Assembly: GCA_016234655.1 (NCBI GenBank)
Contig: JACRAU010000034.1
Span: forward strand, 1 to 53,533
Source: Betaproteobacteria bacterium
Lineage (GTDB): Bacteria > Pseudomonadota > Gammaproteobacteria > Burkholderiales > Thiobacillaceae
Direction: 5' to 3'
DNA length: 53,533 bases
Shown: one piece after another, positions 25,348 through 38,119 of the stretch
How the letters are laid out: every line of letters begins with the position of its first letter
How positions within the stretch are numbered: position 1 is the stretch's first letter
Notes under the pieces: generated by a model
Seen by the model: the letters and a program-made list of their open reading frames with translations, nothing else
The model's database searches: none
Told to the model about the DNA's origin: nothing
Translations under genes and position numbers: made by a program

Positions 25348-26625
25348 ATGAGCCAGCCCGAAGACTACCTCGACATCGATATCGCCCAGCTGAGGGTCGG
25401 CCTCTATATCACGCTCGATATGCACTGGATGGACCATCCCTTCGTCACCAACACCTTCAAGATCAAGGACGAAGAGCAGATCAAGACCATCCGCCACCTC
25501 GGGCTCAAAAAGATTCGCTATTGCCCGGCCAAGAGCAGCGGCAAGCCGCTCGACCCGCCCAAACAGGCGTCGGCGCCGGCCCCGGTGCAAGTCAGCCCGG
25601 AAGAACAGGCCGCCATGCAGGCCAAAAAAGAGCGGGTCGAGCGACTGAGCCGGCACCGGCAATCGGTGATGAAATGCGAGAAGCAGCTCCTGGAGGCGAC
25701 CCGCGCGCTCAAGGCAGTCAGCCACAACCTGTTCTCGCGGCCGCAAGAGAGCGTCCGGGCGGCGCAGGACCTGGTCGACAAGATGATCGACTCGCTACTG
25801 AACGAAAAGGACATCGCGATCCACGCGATGAACGACAAGGTCGCCGGCGAGGACGTGTACCACCACTCGCTCAATGTCTCCATCCTGGCGATGATCCTGG
25901 CCAAGGAGATGGGCCTGTCCAAGGAGGAAATCAGCCTGGTCGGCCTTGGCGCGGTGTTCCACGACATCGGCAAGAGCCAGATCCCCGACCGCATCCTGCG
26001 CAAGACCGAGCCGCTGACCAAGCCGGAGCAAAACTTCCTGGACCAGCACCCGAGCTACGGCAAGGAGATCGCCCTGTCGCTCAGGCTGCCGCTACCGGTG
26101 CAGGAAATCATCTTGTACCATCACGAGCACGTCGACGGCAGCGGCTATCCCCACGGCCTGCGCGAATCGGCCATTTCGCAGCTGACCCGCATCATCACCG
26201 TCGTCAACACCTTCGACAACCTGTGCAACCACGTCAACATCGCCAAATCGCTGACGCCGTACGAGGCCATCTCGACGATGTTCGCCAAGCAGCGGGCCAT
26301 GTTCGACCAGGCCGCGCTCACCCTGTTCATCCGCAGCATGGGCGTCTACCCGCCCGGCACCATCGTCAAGCTGTCGAACGATCTCTGGGGCATCGTGGTC
26401 TCGATCAACGTAAAAAAGCCCCTGAAGCCCAACGTGCTGGTCTACGACCCCGAGGTGCCGAAACAAGAGGCCATCGTCATCGACCTCGACGAGCAGCCGG
26501 ATATTTCGATCAGCAAGACCTTTCGCCCGGCTCAATTGCCACGCGACGTGTTCGATTACCTCAGCCCACGCACCCGCATCACCTATTATTTCGACGATGC
26601 GCCGGACAGCCAGAACAAGGCCTGA
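25348..26625 (+). CDS. HD-GYP cyclic-di-GMP phosphodiesterase, paralog 1
   Basis: HD-GYP proteins hydrolyse c-di-GMP. The 425-residue cytosolic protein has a DUF3391-type N-terminal region (about 5-65), a Pro/Ala linker, a coiled helix region, and an HD-GYP domain with HD at 205-206 (FHDIGKSQIP) and HHEHVDGSGYP at 258-268, matching the HHExxDGxGYP signature. The C-terminus carries a conserved beta-rich tail ending YLSPRTRITYYFDD. The start ATG is 28 bases after ksgA, so read-through from the lptD operon is possible. It is a tandem paralog of the gene at 26752. Confidence 0.94.
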   Translation: MSQPEDYLDIDIAQLRVGLYITLDMHWMDHPFVTNTFKIKDEEQIKTIRHLGLKKIRYCPAKSSGKPLDPPKQASAPAPVQVSPEEQAAMQAKKERVERLSRHRQSVMKCEKQLLEATRALKAVSHNLFSRPQESVRAAQDLVDKMIDSLLNEKDIAIHAMNDKVAGEDVYHHSLNVSILAMILAKEMGLSKEEISLVGLGAVFHDIGKSQIPDRILRKTEPLTKPEQNFLDQHPSYGKEIALSLRLPLPVQEIILYHHEHVDGSGYPHGLRESAISQLTRIITVVNTFDNLCNHVNIAKSLTPYEAISTMFAKQRAMFDQAALTLFIRSMGVYPPGTIVKLSNDLWGIVVSINVKKPLKPNVLVYDPEVPKQEAIVIDLDEQPDISISKTFRPAQLPRDVFDYLSPRTRITYYFDDAPDSQNKA

Positions 26626-26668
26626 CCTTCTTTCTGGCCACCGGGCCGGCGCCCCATGGCCCTACTTA

Positions 26669-26709
26669 GGTAGTCCCACCATGCCACCGGGAAAAACCGC
26701 CGTGCTACC
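26669..26709 (+). other. Possible structured leader between HD-GYP paralogs
   Basis: The 126-base gap between the two HD-GYP genes contains GGTAG-TCC-CAC (26669-26679) and GTG-CTACC (26702-26709), which can pair as an 8-bp stem with a 3-base bulge around a loop holding GGGAAAAACC. It does not match the c-di-GMP riboswitch core as I know it. It may be a leader hairpin or remnant of the duplication. Confidence 0.25.
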
Positions 26710-26751
26710 GTTCAGCTGGCCTATTGGCTTCTCCATCCGATCATTAGCCTC

Positions 26752-28041
26752 ATGAGCGACCAAGAAGAATTCCTCAGCATCGATGTCAGCCAGCTTCGGG
26801 TCGGCCTTTATATCAGCCTCGACCTGGGGTGGATGGATCACCCTTTCCTGAGCAATAGCTTCAAGATTTCCTCCGCCGGCCAGATCAACACCATCAAGCG
26901 GCTCGGCCTCAAGCAGGTACGCTACCATCCGGCGAAGAGCAGCAACCAGCCCTTGCCGATGACGGCGGCGCCCGCAGCCGGCGAGGCCGAGGCCCAGCCG
27001 GAGCCGGAAATCAGCCCGGAAGAACAGGCCGCCATGGCGGCGAAAAAGGCCCGCATCGAGCGTTTGAAGCGGCACCGCCTATCGGTGCTCAAGTGCGAAA
27101 AGGCCTTGCTCGAGGCCGTCGGCACCATCAAGGGCATCAACAAGAATCTCTTCGCCCGGCCCAAGGAATGCGTCGCCTCCGCGCTGGGGCTGGTCGATCG
27201 AATGGCCGATTCCCTGCTGACCGACAAGGATGTCGCCATCCACGTGATGAACGACAAGCTGGCCGGCGAGGAGGTCTATTTGCACTCGCTCAACGTCTCC
27301 ATCCTGGCCATGATCCTGGCCAAGGAAATGGGCCTAGCCAAGGAGGAAGTAAAACTGGCGGGCCTGGGCGCGGTCTTTCATGACATCGGCAAGGTCAAGA
27401 TACCCGACCTCATCTTGCGCAAGACCGAGCCCTTGACCAAGCCCGAACAGCACTTCCTGATGCAGCACCCGCTCTATGGCGAGGAGATCGGCCGGCAACT
27501 CGAATTGCCGGCGCCGGTGCTGGACATCATCCGCCATCATCATGAACAGATGGACGGCGGCGGCTATCCGGACAAGCTCAAGGAAGACCATATCTCCAGG
27601 CTGGTGCGCATCGTGGCCATCGTCAACACCTTCGACAACCTGTGCAACCACGTCAACCCGCTGAAGTCGGCCACGCCGCACGAGGCCATCTCCTACATGT
27701 TCGCCAAGCAGAAGTCCCAGCTCGACCATGAGGCCATGAACGTCTTCATCCGCAGCATGGGCGTGTATCCGCCGGGCACCATCGTCCGGCTGTCGAACGA
27801 GATGTGGGGCAGCGTCGCGTCGGTCAACTTGAAGCGCCCCCTGCGGCCGACCGTGATCGTCTACGATGCGTCGGTGCCCAAGGACGAGCCGATCATCCTC
27901 GATCTCGAAGACGAGCCCGACCTCGGCATCAGCAAGACCTTCCGGCCTGCCCAGCTGCCGCGCGACGTGTTCGATTACCTCAGCCCGCGCACGCGCATCA
28001 CCTATTATTTCGACGAAGCCTCCGACGGGCCGTACAACTGA
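26752..28041 (+). CDS. HD-GYP cyclic-di-GMP phosphodiesterase, paralog 2
   Basis: The 429-residue protein has the same architecture as the upstream gene: DUF3391-like N-terminus beginning DVSQLRVGLYISLDLGWMDH, linker, and HD-GYP domain with FHDIGKVKIPDLILRKTEPL and HHHEQMDGGGYP. The C-terminal block FRPAQLPRDVFDYLSP is identical between the two, while the linkers and the extreme C-termini differ. Both copies retain catalytic residues, so neither is obviously degenerate. The stop codon is five bases from the ATG of the hybrid kinase, pointing to an operon and perhaps a shared signalling pathway. Confidence 0.94.
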   Translation: MSDQEEFLSIDVSQLRVGLYISLDLGWMDHPFLSNSFKISSAGQINTIKRLGLKQVRYHPAKSSNQPLPMTAAPAAGEAEAQPEPEISPEEQAAMAAKKARIERLKRHRLSVLKCEKALLEAVGTIKGINKNLFARPKECVASALGLVDRMADSLLTDKDVAIHVMNDKLAGEEVYLHSLNVSILAMILAKEMGLAKEEVKLAGLGAVFHDIGKVKIPDLILRKTEPLTKPEQHFLMQHPLYGEEIGRQLELPAPVLDIIRHHHEQMDGGGYPDKLKEDHISRLVRIVAIVNTFDNLCNHVNPLKSATPHEAISYMFAKQKSQLDHEAMNVFIRSMGVYPPGTIVRLSNEMWGSVASVNLKRPLRPTVIVYDASVPKDEPIILDLEDEPDLGISKTFRPAQLPRDVFDYLSPRTRITYYFDEASDGPYN

Positions 28042-28046
28042 CGGCC

Positions 28047-30379
<2,333 letters not shown>

Positions 30380-30383
<4 letters not shown>

Positions 30384-30775
30384 GTCCCGCGCGTGCCCCG
30401 CTGGATGAATTCTATTTTGTAACCGTCCGGGTCTTCGACGAAGGCAATCACCGAACCGCCGTGCTTCATCGGCCCGGCCGGGCGCGCCACCTTGCCGCCC
30501 TTGGCGGCCACCTCGTCGCAGGCCCGATAGGCATCGTCCACCTCGATCGCGATATGGCCGAAGGCCGTGCCCAGTTCGTATCCGTCCACGCCCCAGTTGT
30601 AGGTCAGCTCCAACACCGTGTGATCGTCCTCGCCGCCGTAACCCACGAAGGCCAGGGTGAACTTGCCGTCCGGGTAATCCTTGCGGCGCAGGAGCTTCAT
30701 GCCCATCACCTCGGTATAGAAGGCGATCGACTTGTCCAGATCGCCGACCCGCAACATGGTATGCAGCATGCGCAT
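30380..30775 (-). CDS. gloA: Lactoylglutathione lyase (glyoxalase I)
   Basis: GloA isomerises the methylglyoxal-glutathione adduct to S-lactoylglutathione. The 131-residue protein has the complete family pattern: [20 protein letters not shown] (metal His near the N-terminus), [11 protein letters not shown] (Glu), [11 protein letters not shown] (His) and [14 protein letters not shown] (Glu). These four ligands fit a nickel/cobalt-type proteobacterial enzyme. GAGG lies nine bases before ATG 30775, which I prefer over the ATG at 30784. The TAA overlaps the TAG of the convergent hybrid kinase by three bases. It is the last gene of the glyQ-glyS group. Confidence 0.96.
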
Positions 30776-30786
30776 GGGCTTCATCC

Positions 30787-31506
30787 TCAAAATTGGAAAT
30801 ACAGCGCGGCGTTCTGCCTGAGCCTGGCCTTGGGTTCTTCGAACCCCGGATACAAGGCCTCGACCTCGCGCCAAAAACGGCTGGAATGATTGGGCACCCG
30901 CATATGCGCCAACTCGTGGCAGATCACGTAATCGATCTCGGCCTCGCTGGCCTTGAGCAGGCGCCAGTTCAGGCTCAACACCCCGGTCGGCGACAGGCTG
31001 CCCCAGCGGCTGGACGCGCCGGTCAGGCGAAAGCGCGGCATCGGGTAGCCGACGCGGGCGACATGCGCGAATAGGCGCTCGGGCAAGAGGCGCGCGGCCT
31101 CGCTGCGATACCAATCGGTCACCAGCACCGCTGCGCCGTCCTCGCCGCCGCCGACCAGGATGCGGTCGGCCAGCGGGAACACCAGGGGCAAGGCCGCCGG
31201 CTCCATGCTCAAGCGGCGCAGGCTGCCGAGGTAAGGCAGCTCGATCCCGTCCTGCCAGCGGAAGGTCTGCCGACGCAAATTTTCCAGGCGTTGCCTGAGC
31301 CAATCGGCATGCTGGTTCAGGAAGGCCTCGATCCGGTGCCAGGCCATGCGCATGGGCGCGTTGACCGTGACCTCGCCGTCCTCGCCGACCTTGAGCGCCA
31401 AGGTTCGACGGGCAGAGCTGCGCTTGAGCGTGTAGGCCACGCGCCGCTCGCCCAACACCAGCTCGCGCTGCTCCGCCTCGCGCAGGATCGGCCGCCTAGC
31501 GCGCAT
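30787..31506 (-). CDS. YgjP-like metal-dependent hydrolase (M48-related)
   Basis: The 239-residue protein matches the YgjP-like (DUF45) family. The zinc site is in [19 protein letters not shown], which gives HExxH plus a third His downstream, and the family motif [18 protein letters not shown] precedes it. The N-terminal part (about 10-60) contains the typical [19 protein letters not shown]. Family members are called predicted metal-dependent hydrolases or proteases; the substrate is not settled. Start at 31506 overlaps the plsC stop by 11 bases. Confidence 0.9.
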   Translation of the reverse strand: MRARRPILREAEQRELVLGERRVAYTLKRSSARRTLALKVGEDGEVTVNAPMRMAWHRIEAFLNQHADWLRQRLENLRRQTFRWQDGIELPYLGSLRRLSMEPAALPLVFPLADRILVGGGEDGAAVLVTDWYRSEAARLLPERLFAHVARVGYPMPRFRLTGASSRWGSLSPTGVLSLNWRLLKASEAEIDYVICHELAHMRVPNHSSRFWREVEALYPGFEEPKARLRQNAALYFQF

Positions 31507-32209
31507 GCGGCAGCCTTGCCATCTCGGCCTCGATCCAGGCCTCGGCCTCGGCCAGCACCTCGGTCGGCTTACGCCCCTCGGTGGCGATGGCCGGGCCGAT
31601 GCGCACCGTGATCGTGCCCGGATATTTGACGAAGGCATGCTTGGGCCACAGCTCGCCGGCATTGTGCGCCACCGGCACCGCCGGCGCGCCGGCCTTGGCC
31701 GCCAGCCAGGCGCCGCCGATCTGGTAGCGGCCGCGCTCGCCCGGCGGCATGCGCGTGCCCTCGGGAAAGATCAACACCCAAAAGCCCTGGCGCAGCCTCT
31801 GCTTGCCGCGCTCCTCGATCTGCCTCAGGGCCTCGCGCCCGGCGGCGCGGTCGATCGCGATCGGGCTGAACAGCGAGAGCCCCCAACCGAAGAACGGGAT
31901 GAACAAGAGCTCGCGCTTGAGCACGAAGGACAGCGGCGGAAAAATCTGCTGGAAGGCGATGGTCTCCCAGGCCGATTGGTGCTTGGACAGCACGACCGAC
32001 GGCCGTGCCGGCAGATGCTCCAGGCCTTCGACCCGATAACGGATGCCCAGCACCACGCGCGCCAGCCAAATGACGAAGCGGCCCCAGGCCGTGATCAGCC
32101 GATAGCGCGGCAAGCGCGGGATCGGCGTGGCCAACAAGATCGAGGTACTGAACACGACGGTCGCGACCGCCTGGATCGCGGCGAACAGGGCACTGCGTAG
32201 AAAGATCAT
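31496..32209 (-). CDS. plsC: 1-acyl-sn-glycerol-3-phosphate acyltransferase
   Basis: PlsC adds the second acyl chain to lysophosphatidic acid to give phosphatidic acid at the inner membrane. The 237-residue protein has an N-terminal membrane helix (about 3-30), the catalytic block SKHQSAWETIAF (His followed by Glu where HX4D enzymes have Asp, a variant common in related Proteobacteria), the second block around SPIAIDRAAGREA and the third LIFPEGTRMPPGE. It overlaps gmhB by four bases (ATGA) and the YgjP-like gene by 11. The group links lipid A sugar (GmhB) and phospholipid synthesis. Confidence 0.94.
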   Translation of the reverse strand: MIFLRSALFAAIQAVATVVFSTSILLATPIPRLPRYRLITAWGRFVIWLARVVLGIRYRVEGLEHLPARPSVVLSKHQSAWETIAFQQIFPPLSFVLKRELLFIPFFGWGLSLFSPIAIDRAAGREALRQIEERGKQRLRQGFWVLIFPEGTRMPPGERGRYQIGGAWLAAKAGAPAVPVAHNAGELWPKHAFVKYPGTITVRIGPAIATEGRKPTEVLAEAEAWIEAEMARLPHAR

Positions 32210-32745
32210 GGCTCGGCGATCAATGCGCGCGCGGCGGCGGCGAGATTATCGAAGATACGCACATGCGGCGGCAGGTCGCCATTGCTGGAGGTCTTCGCGC
32301 CCTTGCCGGTCCGCACCAGGATGGGCTTGGCCCCGGCCTCGAACGCGGCCTGGATGTCGCGCGCCGAATCGCCGATGGCGGGCACGTTGCTCAGCTCGGT
32401 GTGGTAGCGGGTGGCGATCTCCTCGAACAACCCCGCCTTCGGCTTGCGGCAAGCGCAATGGGAATCGGCCGGGTGCGGGCAGAAGAAGATGGCCTCGATG
32501 CGGCCGCCCGCCTGGGCCACCATCTTGTGCATCTTGGCGTGGATCGCGTTCAAGGTCGCCATCTCGAACAGGCCGCGGCCGATGCCGGACTGGTTGGAGG
32601 CCACCACCACCCGGTAACCCGCCTGGTTCAGCATGGCGATCGCCTCGAGGCTGCCGGGTATGGGCTTCCATTCATCGGGGCTCTTGATGAATTGATCGGA
32701 GTCGAAGTTGATGACCCCGTCGCGATCCAGGATGACCAGTTTCAT
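32206..32745 (-). CDS. gmhB: D-glycero-beta-D-manno-heptose-1,7-bisphosphate 7-phosphatase
   Basis: GmhB removes the 7-phosphate in ADP-heptose synthesis for the lipopolysaccharide core. The 179-residue HAD phosphatase has LVILDRDGVINFDSD at the N-terminus, the zinc-loop cysteines and histidines in CPHPADSHCACRKP, the VVVASNQSGIGRG motif II and motif IV region AIGDSARDIQAA. Complete length for the family. It follows glyS after 97 bases with no terminator between and overlaps plsC by four bases. The 97-base gap contains a 6-bp inverted repeat without a T-run. Confidence 0.95.
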   Translation of the reverse strand: MKLVILDRDGVINFDSDQFIKSPDEWKPIPGSLEAIAMLNQAGYRVVVASNQSGIGRGLFEMATLNAIHAKMHKMVAQAGGRIEAIFFCPHPADSHCACRKPKAGLFEEIATRYHTELSNVPAIGDSARDIQAAFEAGAKPILVRTGKGAKTSSNGDLPPHVRIFDNLAAAARALIAEP

Positions 32746-32842
32746 GATTGCGGGCTAGGCGACATTGAACCCTATTTTGGCCGCTGCACGCGCCAGGCTC
32801 AAGCGGGAAATGAAACCTCCCGCCCGAGCGGCCACAGCAGGC

Positions 32843-34984
32843 TCAGCGGCTCGACAACTGGCCGATGTCGGCCACGCTGTTCATCGTCGCGGCCAATCCG
32901 GTCAACAAGGCCAGGCGGTTGTTGCGCACCAGCGGCTCGTCCACCATCACCATCACCTCGTCGAAGAAGCGGTCCACCGCCGCGCGCAGGCCGGCCAGGG
33001 CCTTGAGCGCCGCCGTGTAGTCCAGGTTGGCCAAGGCGGCCTCGACCTTGGGCCGCACCGCGAGCAGTTGCTCGTACAGCGCGCGCTCGGCGCCTTCCTG
33101 CAACAGCGCCGCCTCCACCGCATCGGCCACCACCTCGGTCTTCTTCAGGATGTTCTGGATGCGCTTGTTGGCGGCGGCCAAGGCCTCGGCCTCGGGCAGC
33201 GCGCGGAATTCGCGCACCGCGGCCAGCCGCGCCGGCACGCGGTCGATGCGGCGAGGCTGCTGGACAAGCACCGCCTCCACCTCGTCCACCGCCGACACTT
33301 CGCGCAGCAGGCCACGCAGCCGCTCCAGCATGAACGGGTACACGTCGAGCGCGACGCTATCGGCCACCTGGCCCGGCGCAAAACCGGTACGCGCCAACTC
33401 GAGCAAGTCCAGCAAATCGAGCGGCAAGCCGCACTCCATCAGGATGCGCAACACCCCGAGCGCGGCGCGGCGCAGGGCGAAGGGGTCCTTGTCGCCGGTC
33501 GGCGCGAGACCGATACCGAAGATGCCGACCAAGCTGTCGAGCCTATCCGCCAGCGCCACGCTCAGCGCGACGTTGCCTTCCGGCAGCGCATCGCCGGCGA
33601 ACCTCGGCTGGTAATGGGTTTCGACCGCATCGGCCACGGGAAGCGCTTCACCATCATGCAAGGCGTAGTAACGGCCCATGATGCCCTGCAACTCGGGAAA
33701 CTCGCCGACCATGTCGGTCAGCAGGTCGGCCTTGGCCAACAATGCGGCACGCTCGGCCTGCGCCTCGTCGGCCTTGAGCAGGCGGGCGATGCCACCGGCC
33801 AGCTTGACCAGACGCTTCACCCGCTCGCCCTGGCTGCCCAGCTTGTTGTGGTAGACCACGTTGTCCAGGCGCGGCACCCGCGCCGCCAGCTTCTGCTTGC
33901 GGTCCTGGTCGAAGAAGAACTTGGCGTCGGCCAGGCGCGGACGCACCACGCGCTCGTTGCCGCTGACCACCTGCGAGGCATCGGCCGGCGAGATGTTGGA
34001 CACGATCAGGAACTGGTTGCTCAGCTTGCCGGCCGCATCCAAGAGCGGGAAGTACTTCTGGTTCGCCTTCATGGTCAGGATCAGGCATTCCTGCGGCACG
34101 GCGAGGAAGTCTTGCTCGAAACGGCCGACCAGGACATTGGGCCGCTCGACCAGGGCGGTCACCTCTTGGATAAGCGTATTGTCCGGCAGAATAACTTCCG
34201 CTTCAGCATCGGTAAGGCCCCTTGCAACCTCAAGCTGCAACCCAAGATTCTTCGCCGTCGAGAGCAATTGCTGAATCATATTCAGGCAACGCACCTCATA
34301 GCTGGGAATCACCGCACCTTCGGATTCCATCTGCGCGGCGTAGCTATCGGCATCCTTCAGGCCAACCGAACCGGACTTCGCCTCGAAGCGATGCCCCTGG
34401 GTCGTGCGCCCGGCGCTCAGGCCCAGCACGCCGATGTTCACCACCTCGGCGCCGTGCAGCGCGACCAGGCCATGCACCGGCCGCACGAAGTTGACCGTGC
34501 TCCAGCCATCGGCCAATTGATAGGTCATCACCTTCGGAATCGGCAGCTTGGCGATGGCCTCGTCCAACGCCTTTTGCAAACCATCGGCCAACAAGGCGCC
34601 TTTCGCCGTGCTGTCGAAAAACAAGGCCTCGGCCTTGCCATCGGGCGCGCGTTTCAATTGTGGCACCACGCTGGCATCCAAGCCCAGCGCGCCCAGCTTC
34701 TTCAGCAAGGCCGGCGTGGCCTGGCCGTTGGCGTCGAGGCCGACGCTGACCGGCATCAGCTTGTGCGATACCGGCTTGTCGGCAGCCTGCGCCGAAACAT
34801 TCGTGACATGCACCGCCAGCCGGCGCGGCGAGGCATAGGGTGTGACCACGCTATCGGCGCCAGCCAGGCCTTGCGTCTTGAGCGATTCGGCCAAGGTGCC
34901 GGCGAAGGCCTCGCCCAATTTCTTCAGCGCCTTGGGCGGCAGTTCTTCGACGAACAGTTCAACGAGAAGGTTGTGCGTGCTCAT
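32843..34984 (-). CDS. glyS: Glycine-tRNA ligase beta subunit
   Basis: GlyS is the large, tRNA-binding subunit of the bacterial alpha2beta2 glycyl-tRNA synthetase. At 713 residues it is full length. Family features visible are the N-terminal [22 protein letters not shown], the central [31 protein letters not shown], and the C-terminal anticodon-binding region ending [20 protein letters not shown]. The ATG overlaps the glyQ stop (ATGA), which gives equal subunit synthesis. Nothing unusual is seen. Confidence 0.97.
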   Translation of the reverse strand: MSTHNLLVELFVEELPPKALKKLGEAFAGTLAESLKTQGLAGADSVVTPYASPRRLAVHVTNVSAQAADKPVSHKLMPVSVGLDANGQATPALLKKLGALGLDASVVPQLKRAPDGKAEALFFDSTAKGALLADGLQKALDEAIAKLPIPKVMTYQLADGWSTVNFVRPVHGLVALHGAEVVNIGVLGLSAGRTTQGHRFEAKSGSVGLKDADSYAAQMESEGAVIPSYEVRCLNMIQQLLSTAKNLGLQLEVARGLTDAEAEVILPDNTLIQEVTALVERPNVLVGRFEQDFLAVPQECLILTMKANQKYFPLLDAAGKLSNQFLIVSNISPADASQVVSGNERVVRPRLADAKFFFDQDRKQKLAARVPRLDNVVYHNKLGSQGERVKRLVKLAGGIARLLKADEAQAERAALLAKADLLTDMVGEFPELQGIMGRYYALHDGEALPVADAVETHYQPRFAGDALPEGNVALSVALADRLDSLVGIFGIGLAPTGDKDPFALRRAALGVLRILMECGLPLDLLDLLELARTGFAPGQVADSVALDVYPFMLERLRGLLREVSAVDEVEAVLVQQPRRIDRVPARLAAVREFRALPEAEALAAANKRIQNILKKTEVVADAVEAALLQEGAERALYEQLLAVRPKVEAALANLDYTAALKALAGLRAAVDRFFDEVMVMVDEPLVRNNRLALLTGLAATMNSVADIGQLSSR

Positions 34985-35904
34985 GCCTTCACCGCCTTTT
35001 CTTCCAGCTTCGCCAACACCTCGTCGGCCCAGGCCTTCGGCGCCATCGGGAAACCGAGCCGCGCGCGCGAATCCAGATAGCTCTGCGCCACGCTGCGCGC
35101 CAGGTTGCGGATGCGGCCGATGTAAGCGGCGCGCTCGGTCACCGAGATCGCGCCGCGCGCGTCGAGCAGGTTGAAGGTATGCGCGGTCTTCAAAATTTGT
35201 TCATAGGCCGGCAACGCCAACTGCTGTTCCATCAAATGCTTGGCCTGACGCTCGTGCGCGTTGAAGGCGCCGAGCAGGAATTCGACGTCGCTGTGTTCGA
35301 AGTTATAGGTCGACTGCTCGACCTCGTTCTGGTGGTAGACGTCACGATAGCTCAGGCCCTCGGTCCAGCGCAGGTCGAACACGTTCTCGACGCCTTGCAG
35401 GTACATGGCCAGACGCTCCAGGCCGTAGGTGATCTCGCCGGTGATCGGCTTGCAGTCGATGCCGCCGACCTGCTGGAAATAGGTGAACTGGGTCACCTCC
35501 ATGCCGTTCAGCCAGACCTCCCAGCCCAGGCCCCAGGCGCCCAGGGTGGGGTTCTCCCAGTCGTCCTCGACGAAGCGGATGTCGTTGGTCTTGAGGTCGA
35601 AGCCGAGCGCTTCGAGCGAACCCAGGTACAACTCCAGGATGTTTTCCGGCGCCGGCTTCAGCACCACCTGGAATTGGTAGTAGTGCTGCAAGCGGTTGGG
35701 GTTGTCGCCGTAGCGGCCGTCCTTGGGCCGGCGGGAGGGCTGGACATAGGCGGCGCGCCACGGCTCCGGGCCGATCGCGCGCAGGAAGGTCGCGGTGTGG
35801 CTGGTGCCGGCGCCGACCTCCATGTCGTAGGGCTGCAGCAGGGCGCAGCCCTTGTCGCCCCAATAGGCTTGCAGCTTGAGGATGATGTCTTGGAAGAAAA
35901 GCAT
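34981..35904 (-). CDS. glyQ: Glycine-tRNA ligase alpha subunit
   Basis: GlyQ is the catalytic subunit that activates glycine. The 307-residue class II synthetase core begins [20 protein letters not shown] and shows [40 protein letters not shown] and the long conserved [20 protein letters not shown] region. It is the first gene of the minus-strand run to gloA; the promoter should lie in 35905-35974, but I see no strong consensus there. Confidence 0.97.
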   Translation of the reverse strand: MLFFQDIILKLQAYWGDKGCALLQPYDMEVGAGTSHTATFLRAIGPEPWRAAYVQPSRRPKDGRYGDNPNRLQHYYQFQVVLKPAPENILELYLGSLEALGFDLKTNDIRFVEDDWENPTLGAWGLGWEVWLNGMEVTQFTYFQQVGGIDCKPITGEITYGLERLAMYLQGVENVFDLRWTEGLSYRDVYHQNEVEQSTYNFEHSDVEFLLGAFNAHERQAKHLMEQQLALPAYEQILKTAHTFNLLDARGAISVTERAAYIGRIRNLARSVAQSYLDSRARLGFPMAPKAWADEVLAKLEEKAVKA

Positions 35905-35974
35905 GGAACTGGTTTCGCGGGTTGGTCGAAGCCGCGATTTTACAGGATTCCCACGTCCCGACCGTGGTCCGTGC

Positions 35975-37315
35975 TCAGCGCGGGACGATTAGGCTGGCGG
36001 CAAGGCCGCCGCCCTCGCGCTCGGCCAACTCGATGCGCCAGCCGTGGGCGTCGGCCAATTGCTTGGCGATGGCCAGGCCCAGGCCGCTGCCGCCGCTGTC
36101 TTTCGAGCGCGACTGCTCCAGGCGATAGAACGGGCGGAACACCGCCTCGCGCTCGGCCGCCGGGATGCCGGGGCCATGGTCGAGCACGCGCACGGCCACC
36201 TCGCGCTCGCCGCACGCCAACTCAAGCTCGACCGGCCGGCCCTCGCCGTAGCGCAGGGCGTTCTCCAGCAGGTTGCCGACGATACGGCGCAGGGCCAGTT
36301 CGCCGGCGACGACCGTGCAGGCATCGGCCGCCGAAACGCGCACCCGCGTGGGCTCGCTCGTGGCTTGCGCCAGGCCGGCCAACAGCGCCGGCAGCTCCAA
36401 CGCCTTAGGCGCCTCGGTCTGCAAGGCGCGGGCGAAGGCCAGCATCGCGCCGATCAGCCGGTCGATCTCGGCCAAGTCGGCCTCCATGCGCTGGACCTGC
36501 TTGGCGTCCGCGCCACCTTGACCATCGGCCAGCATCGACAGGGCCAAGCGCAGACGGGTCAGCGGCGTGCGCAGGTCGTGCGAGATGCCGGCCAGCAAGG
36601 TGGTGCGGTTCTCCAGCAAGTCCCGCACCTCGGCCGCCATCCGGTTGAAGGCGCGGGTCAGTTGCTGCCATTCCTCCGCGCCGGTCTCCGGCATCATGGC
36701 CGGCTGGCGGCCCTGGCCGACCTCGGCGGCCGACAGCGCCAGGCGCTTGAGCCGCACGGCGGTGCGGCGCACCATCAGCAAGGCCATCGCCGCCGTCAGC
36801 AAGGCTCCGAGCAGCAGGATGCCGGCCACGACCAGCGGCGCCTGCAACTGATAGCGCTCCTTCAGGAAACCGATGCGCAGCAGATTGCCGGCCGATCGGA
36901 ATTCCACCCACGACCAGGCCGGGTCTGGCCCGCGCTTGATCTCGATGGCCTGGCCGATACGTTGCGCGAGCACGGGTTCCAGGCGGTCGCCGAAGAAGCT
37001 CGGCGCCTCCGACTCGACCAGGGACGCGCGCACCGCGCCCAACTCCAGGTTGTGACGCAAGGCCAGTTCCACTTCGTAGTCTTCCCGCGTTTCCGGCGGC
37101 AGCTCGACCCAGGTCTGCGCCGCCAACACGATACGCGCGGCCAGGTCCTCGGCCGAGCGCTTGGCCAGGGGCTCGATCACGCTGAACCAGACCACCGCGA
37201 GCGCGGCCAACTGGAATAGGGAAAACCCCGCCAGCAAGGCCGCCGCAGTGCGGCCGAACAGGGTGCGGGGAACGAGCCCGGTTACGGCCGCCGCAATGCG
37301 GCTTAACGCCGGCAT
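35975..37315 (-). CDS. EnvZ-like sensor histidine kinase
   Basis: The 446-residue inner-membrane kinase has membrane helices at about 20-45 and 160-182 enclosing a periplasmic sensor of roughly 110 residues, then HAMP, HisKA with His246 in [19 protein letters not shown] and HATPase ([31 protein letters not shown]). The HisKA sequence is EnvZ-like. The start at 37315 ([10 protein letters not shown]) is chosen because the open frame upstream lies within the regulator gene; the 23-base gap fits a two-gene operon with the regulator first. An osmolarity role is inferred from the type of pair only. Confidence 0.9.
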   Translation of the reverse strand: MPALSRIAAAVTGLVPRTLFGRTAAALLAGFSLFQLAALAVVWFSVIEPLAKRSAEDLAARIVLAAQTWVELPPETREDYEVELALRHNLELGAVRASLVESEAPSFFGDRLEPVLAQRIGQAIEIKRGPDPAWSWVEFRSAGNLLRIGFLKERYQLQAPLVVAGILLLGALLTAAMALLMVRRTAVRLKRLALSAAEVGQGRQPAMMPETGAEEWQQLTRAFNRMAAEVRDLLENRTTLLAGISHDLRTPLTRLRLALSMLADGQGGADAKQVQRMEADLAEIDRLIGAMLAFARALQTEAPKALELPALLAGLAQATSEPTRVRVSAADACTVVAGELALRRIVGNLLENALRYGEGRPVELELACGEREVAVRVLDHGPGIPAAEREAVFRPFYRLEQSRSKDSGGSGLGLAIAKQLADAHGWRIELAEREGGGLAASLIVPR

Positions 37316-37338
37316 TAGCCTCCGCCGAAACTTCGGTT

Positions 37339-38049
37339 TCAATCTTTGCCCTTGGGCGCGAACAGATAACCCTGGCCCCAGATCGTGCGGATGTAGGCCG
37401 GGTTGGCGGGGTCGTCCTCGATCTTCTTGCGCAAACGGGTCACCCGCACGTCGATCGAACGGTCGAAGGCATCGCGCTCGAAGCCCTTCAACCATTCGAC
37501 GATCCGGTCGCGCGACAAGGGTCGATTCGGGTGTTCGACGAAGACCTTGAGCAAGGCGAACTCGGCCTGGGTCAGCACCACCTCGGCGCCATCCCGCCTC
37601 AGGCTCTGAGCCGGCAGATTGAGCGTGAACGGCCCGAAGCTCGCCACATCGCCCGGCTTGGCCGCCGGGTTCGCCTGGGCCTCGCCCCGGCGCATGACGG
37701 CGCGAATGCGCGCCAGCAGTTCGCGCGGATTGAACGGCTTGGCCAGGTAGTCGTCGGCGCCGACCTCCAGGCCGACGATGCGGTCGACATCCTCGCCGCG
37801 CGCCGACAGCATGATGACCGGCAGGTCATGCGCGGCCTTGACCCGGCGGGTCAGGCTCAGGCCGTCCTCGCCGGGCAGCATCAGGTCCATCACCACCAGG
37901 TCCGGCACTGCGGCGTCCAGCCGCGCCTCCATCTCGCCGCCGTCGGCCGCGACGCTGACGCCATAGCCTTGCTGCGCGAGGTATTCCGCCAACAGCTCGC
38001 GGATACCGGCGTCGTCGTCCACCACCAGGATATGGGTCTTGTCGGTCAA
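37339..38049 (-). CDS. ompR: OmpR-family response regulator
   Basis: The 236-residue protein has an N-terminal receiver (Asp12/Asp13 acidic pair region HILVVDDDAGIREL, phospho-acceptor Asp55 in LVVMDLMLPGEDG, Lys in YLAKPFNP) and a C-terminal winged-helix DNA-binding domain ending DVRVTRLRKKIEDDP and GYLFAP. Similarity to OmpR rather than PhoB is suggested by the EnvZ-like partner and by the SRDRIVEWLKGFERDAFDRSID region. Target genes are unknown; a palindromic site in the divergent gap could be one. Confidence 0.92.
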   Translation of the reverse strand: MTDKTHILVVDDDAGIRELLAEYLAQQGYGVSVAADGGEMEARLDAAVPDLVVMDLMLPGEDGLSLTRRVKAAHDLPVIMLSARGEDVDRIVGLEVGADDYLAKPFNPRELLARIRAVMRRGEAQANPAAKPGDVASFGPFTLNLPAQSLRRDGAEVVLTQAEFALLKVFVEHPNRPLSRDRIVEWLKGFERDAFDRSIDVRVTRLRKKIEDDPANPAYIRTIWGQGYLFAPKGKD

Positions 38050-38119
38050 TTGCTTCTCTCCAGATACCGCCTTGCTTCCATCGTCGGCGACGCGGCGAGA
38101 TTATTCCAGCCCGCGCAAC

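Noticed and set aside
26626..26751. c-di-GMP riboswitch upstream of the second HD-GYP gene
   Set aside because: The known GEMM core sequences are not visible; only an undefined hairpin remains.
32765..35080. 771-codon plus-strand open frame opposite glyS
   Set aside because: GlyS and GlyQ are complete on the minus strand; the plus-strand product is rich in His, Gln and Arg as expected for an antisense reading of this codon usage.
36044..37219. 391-codon plus-strand open frame opposite the sensor kinase
   Set aside because: The kinase on the minus strand has all catalytic boxes; the antisense frame shows none.
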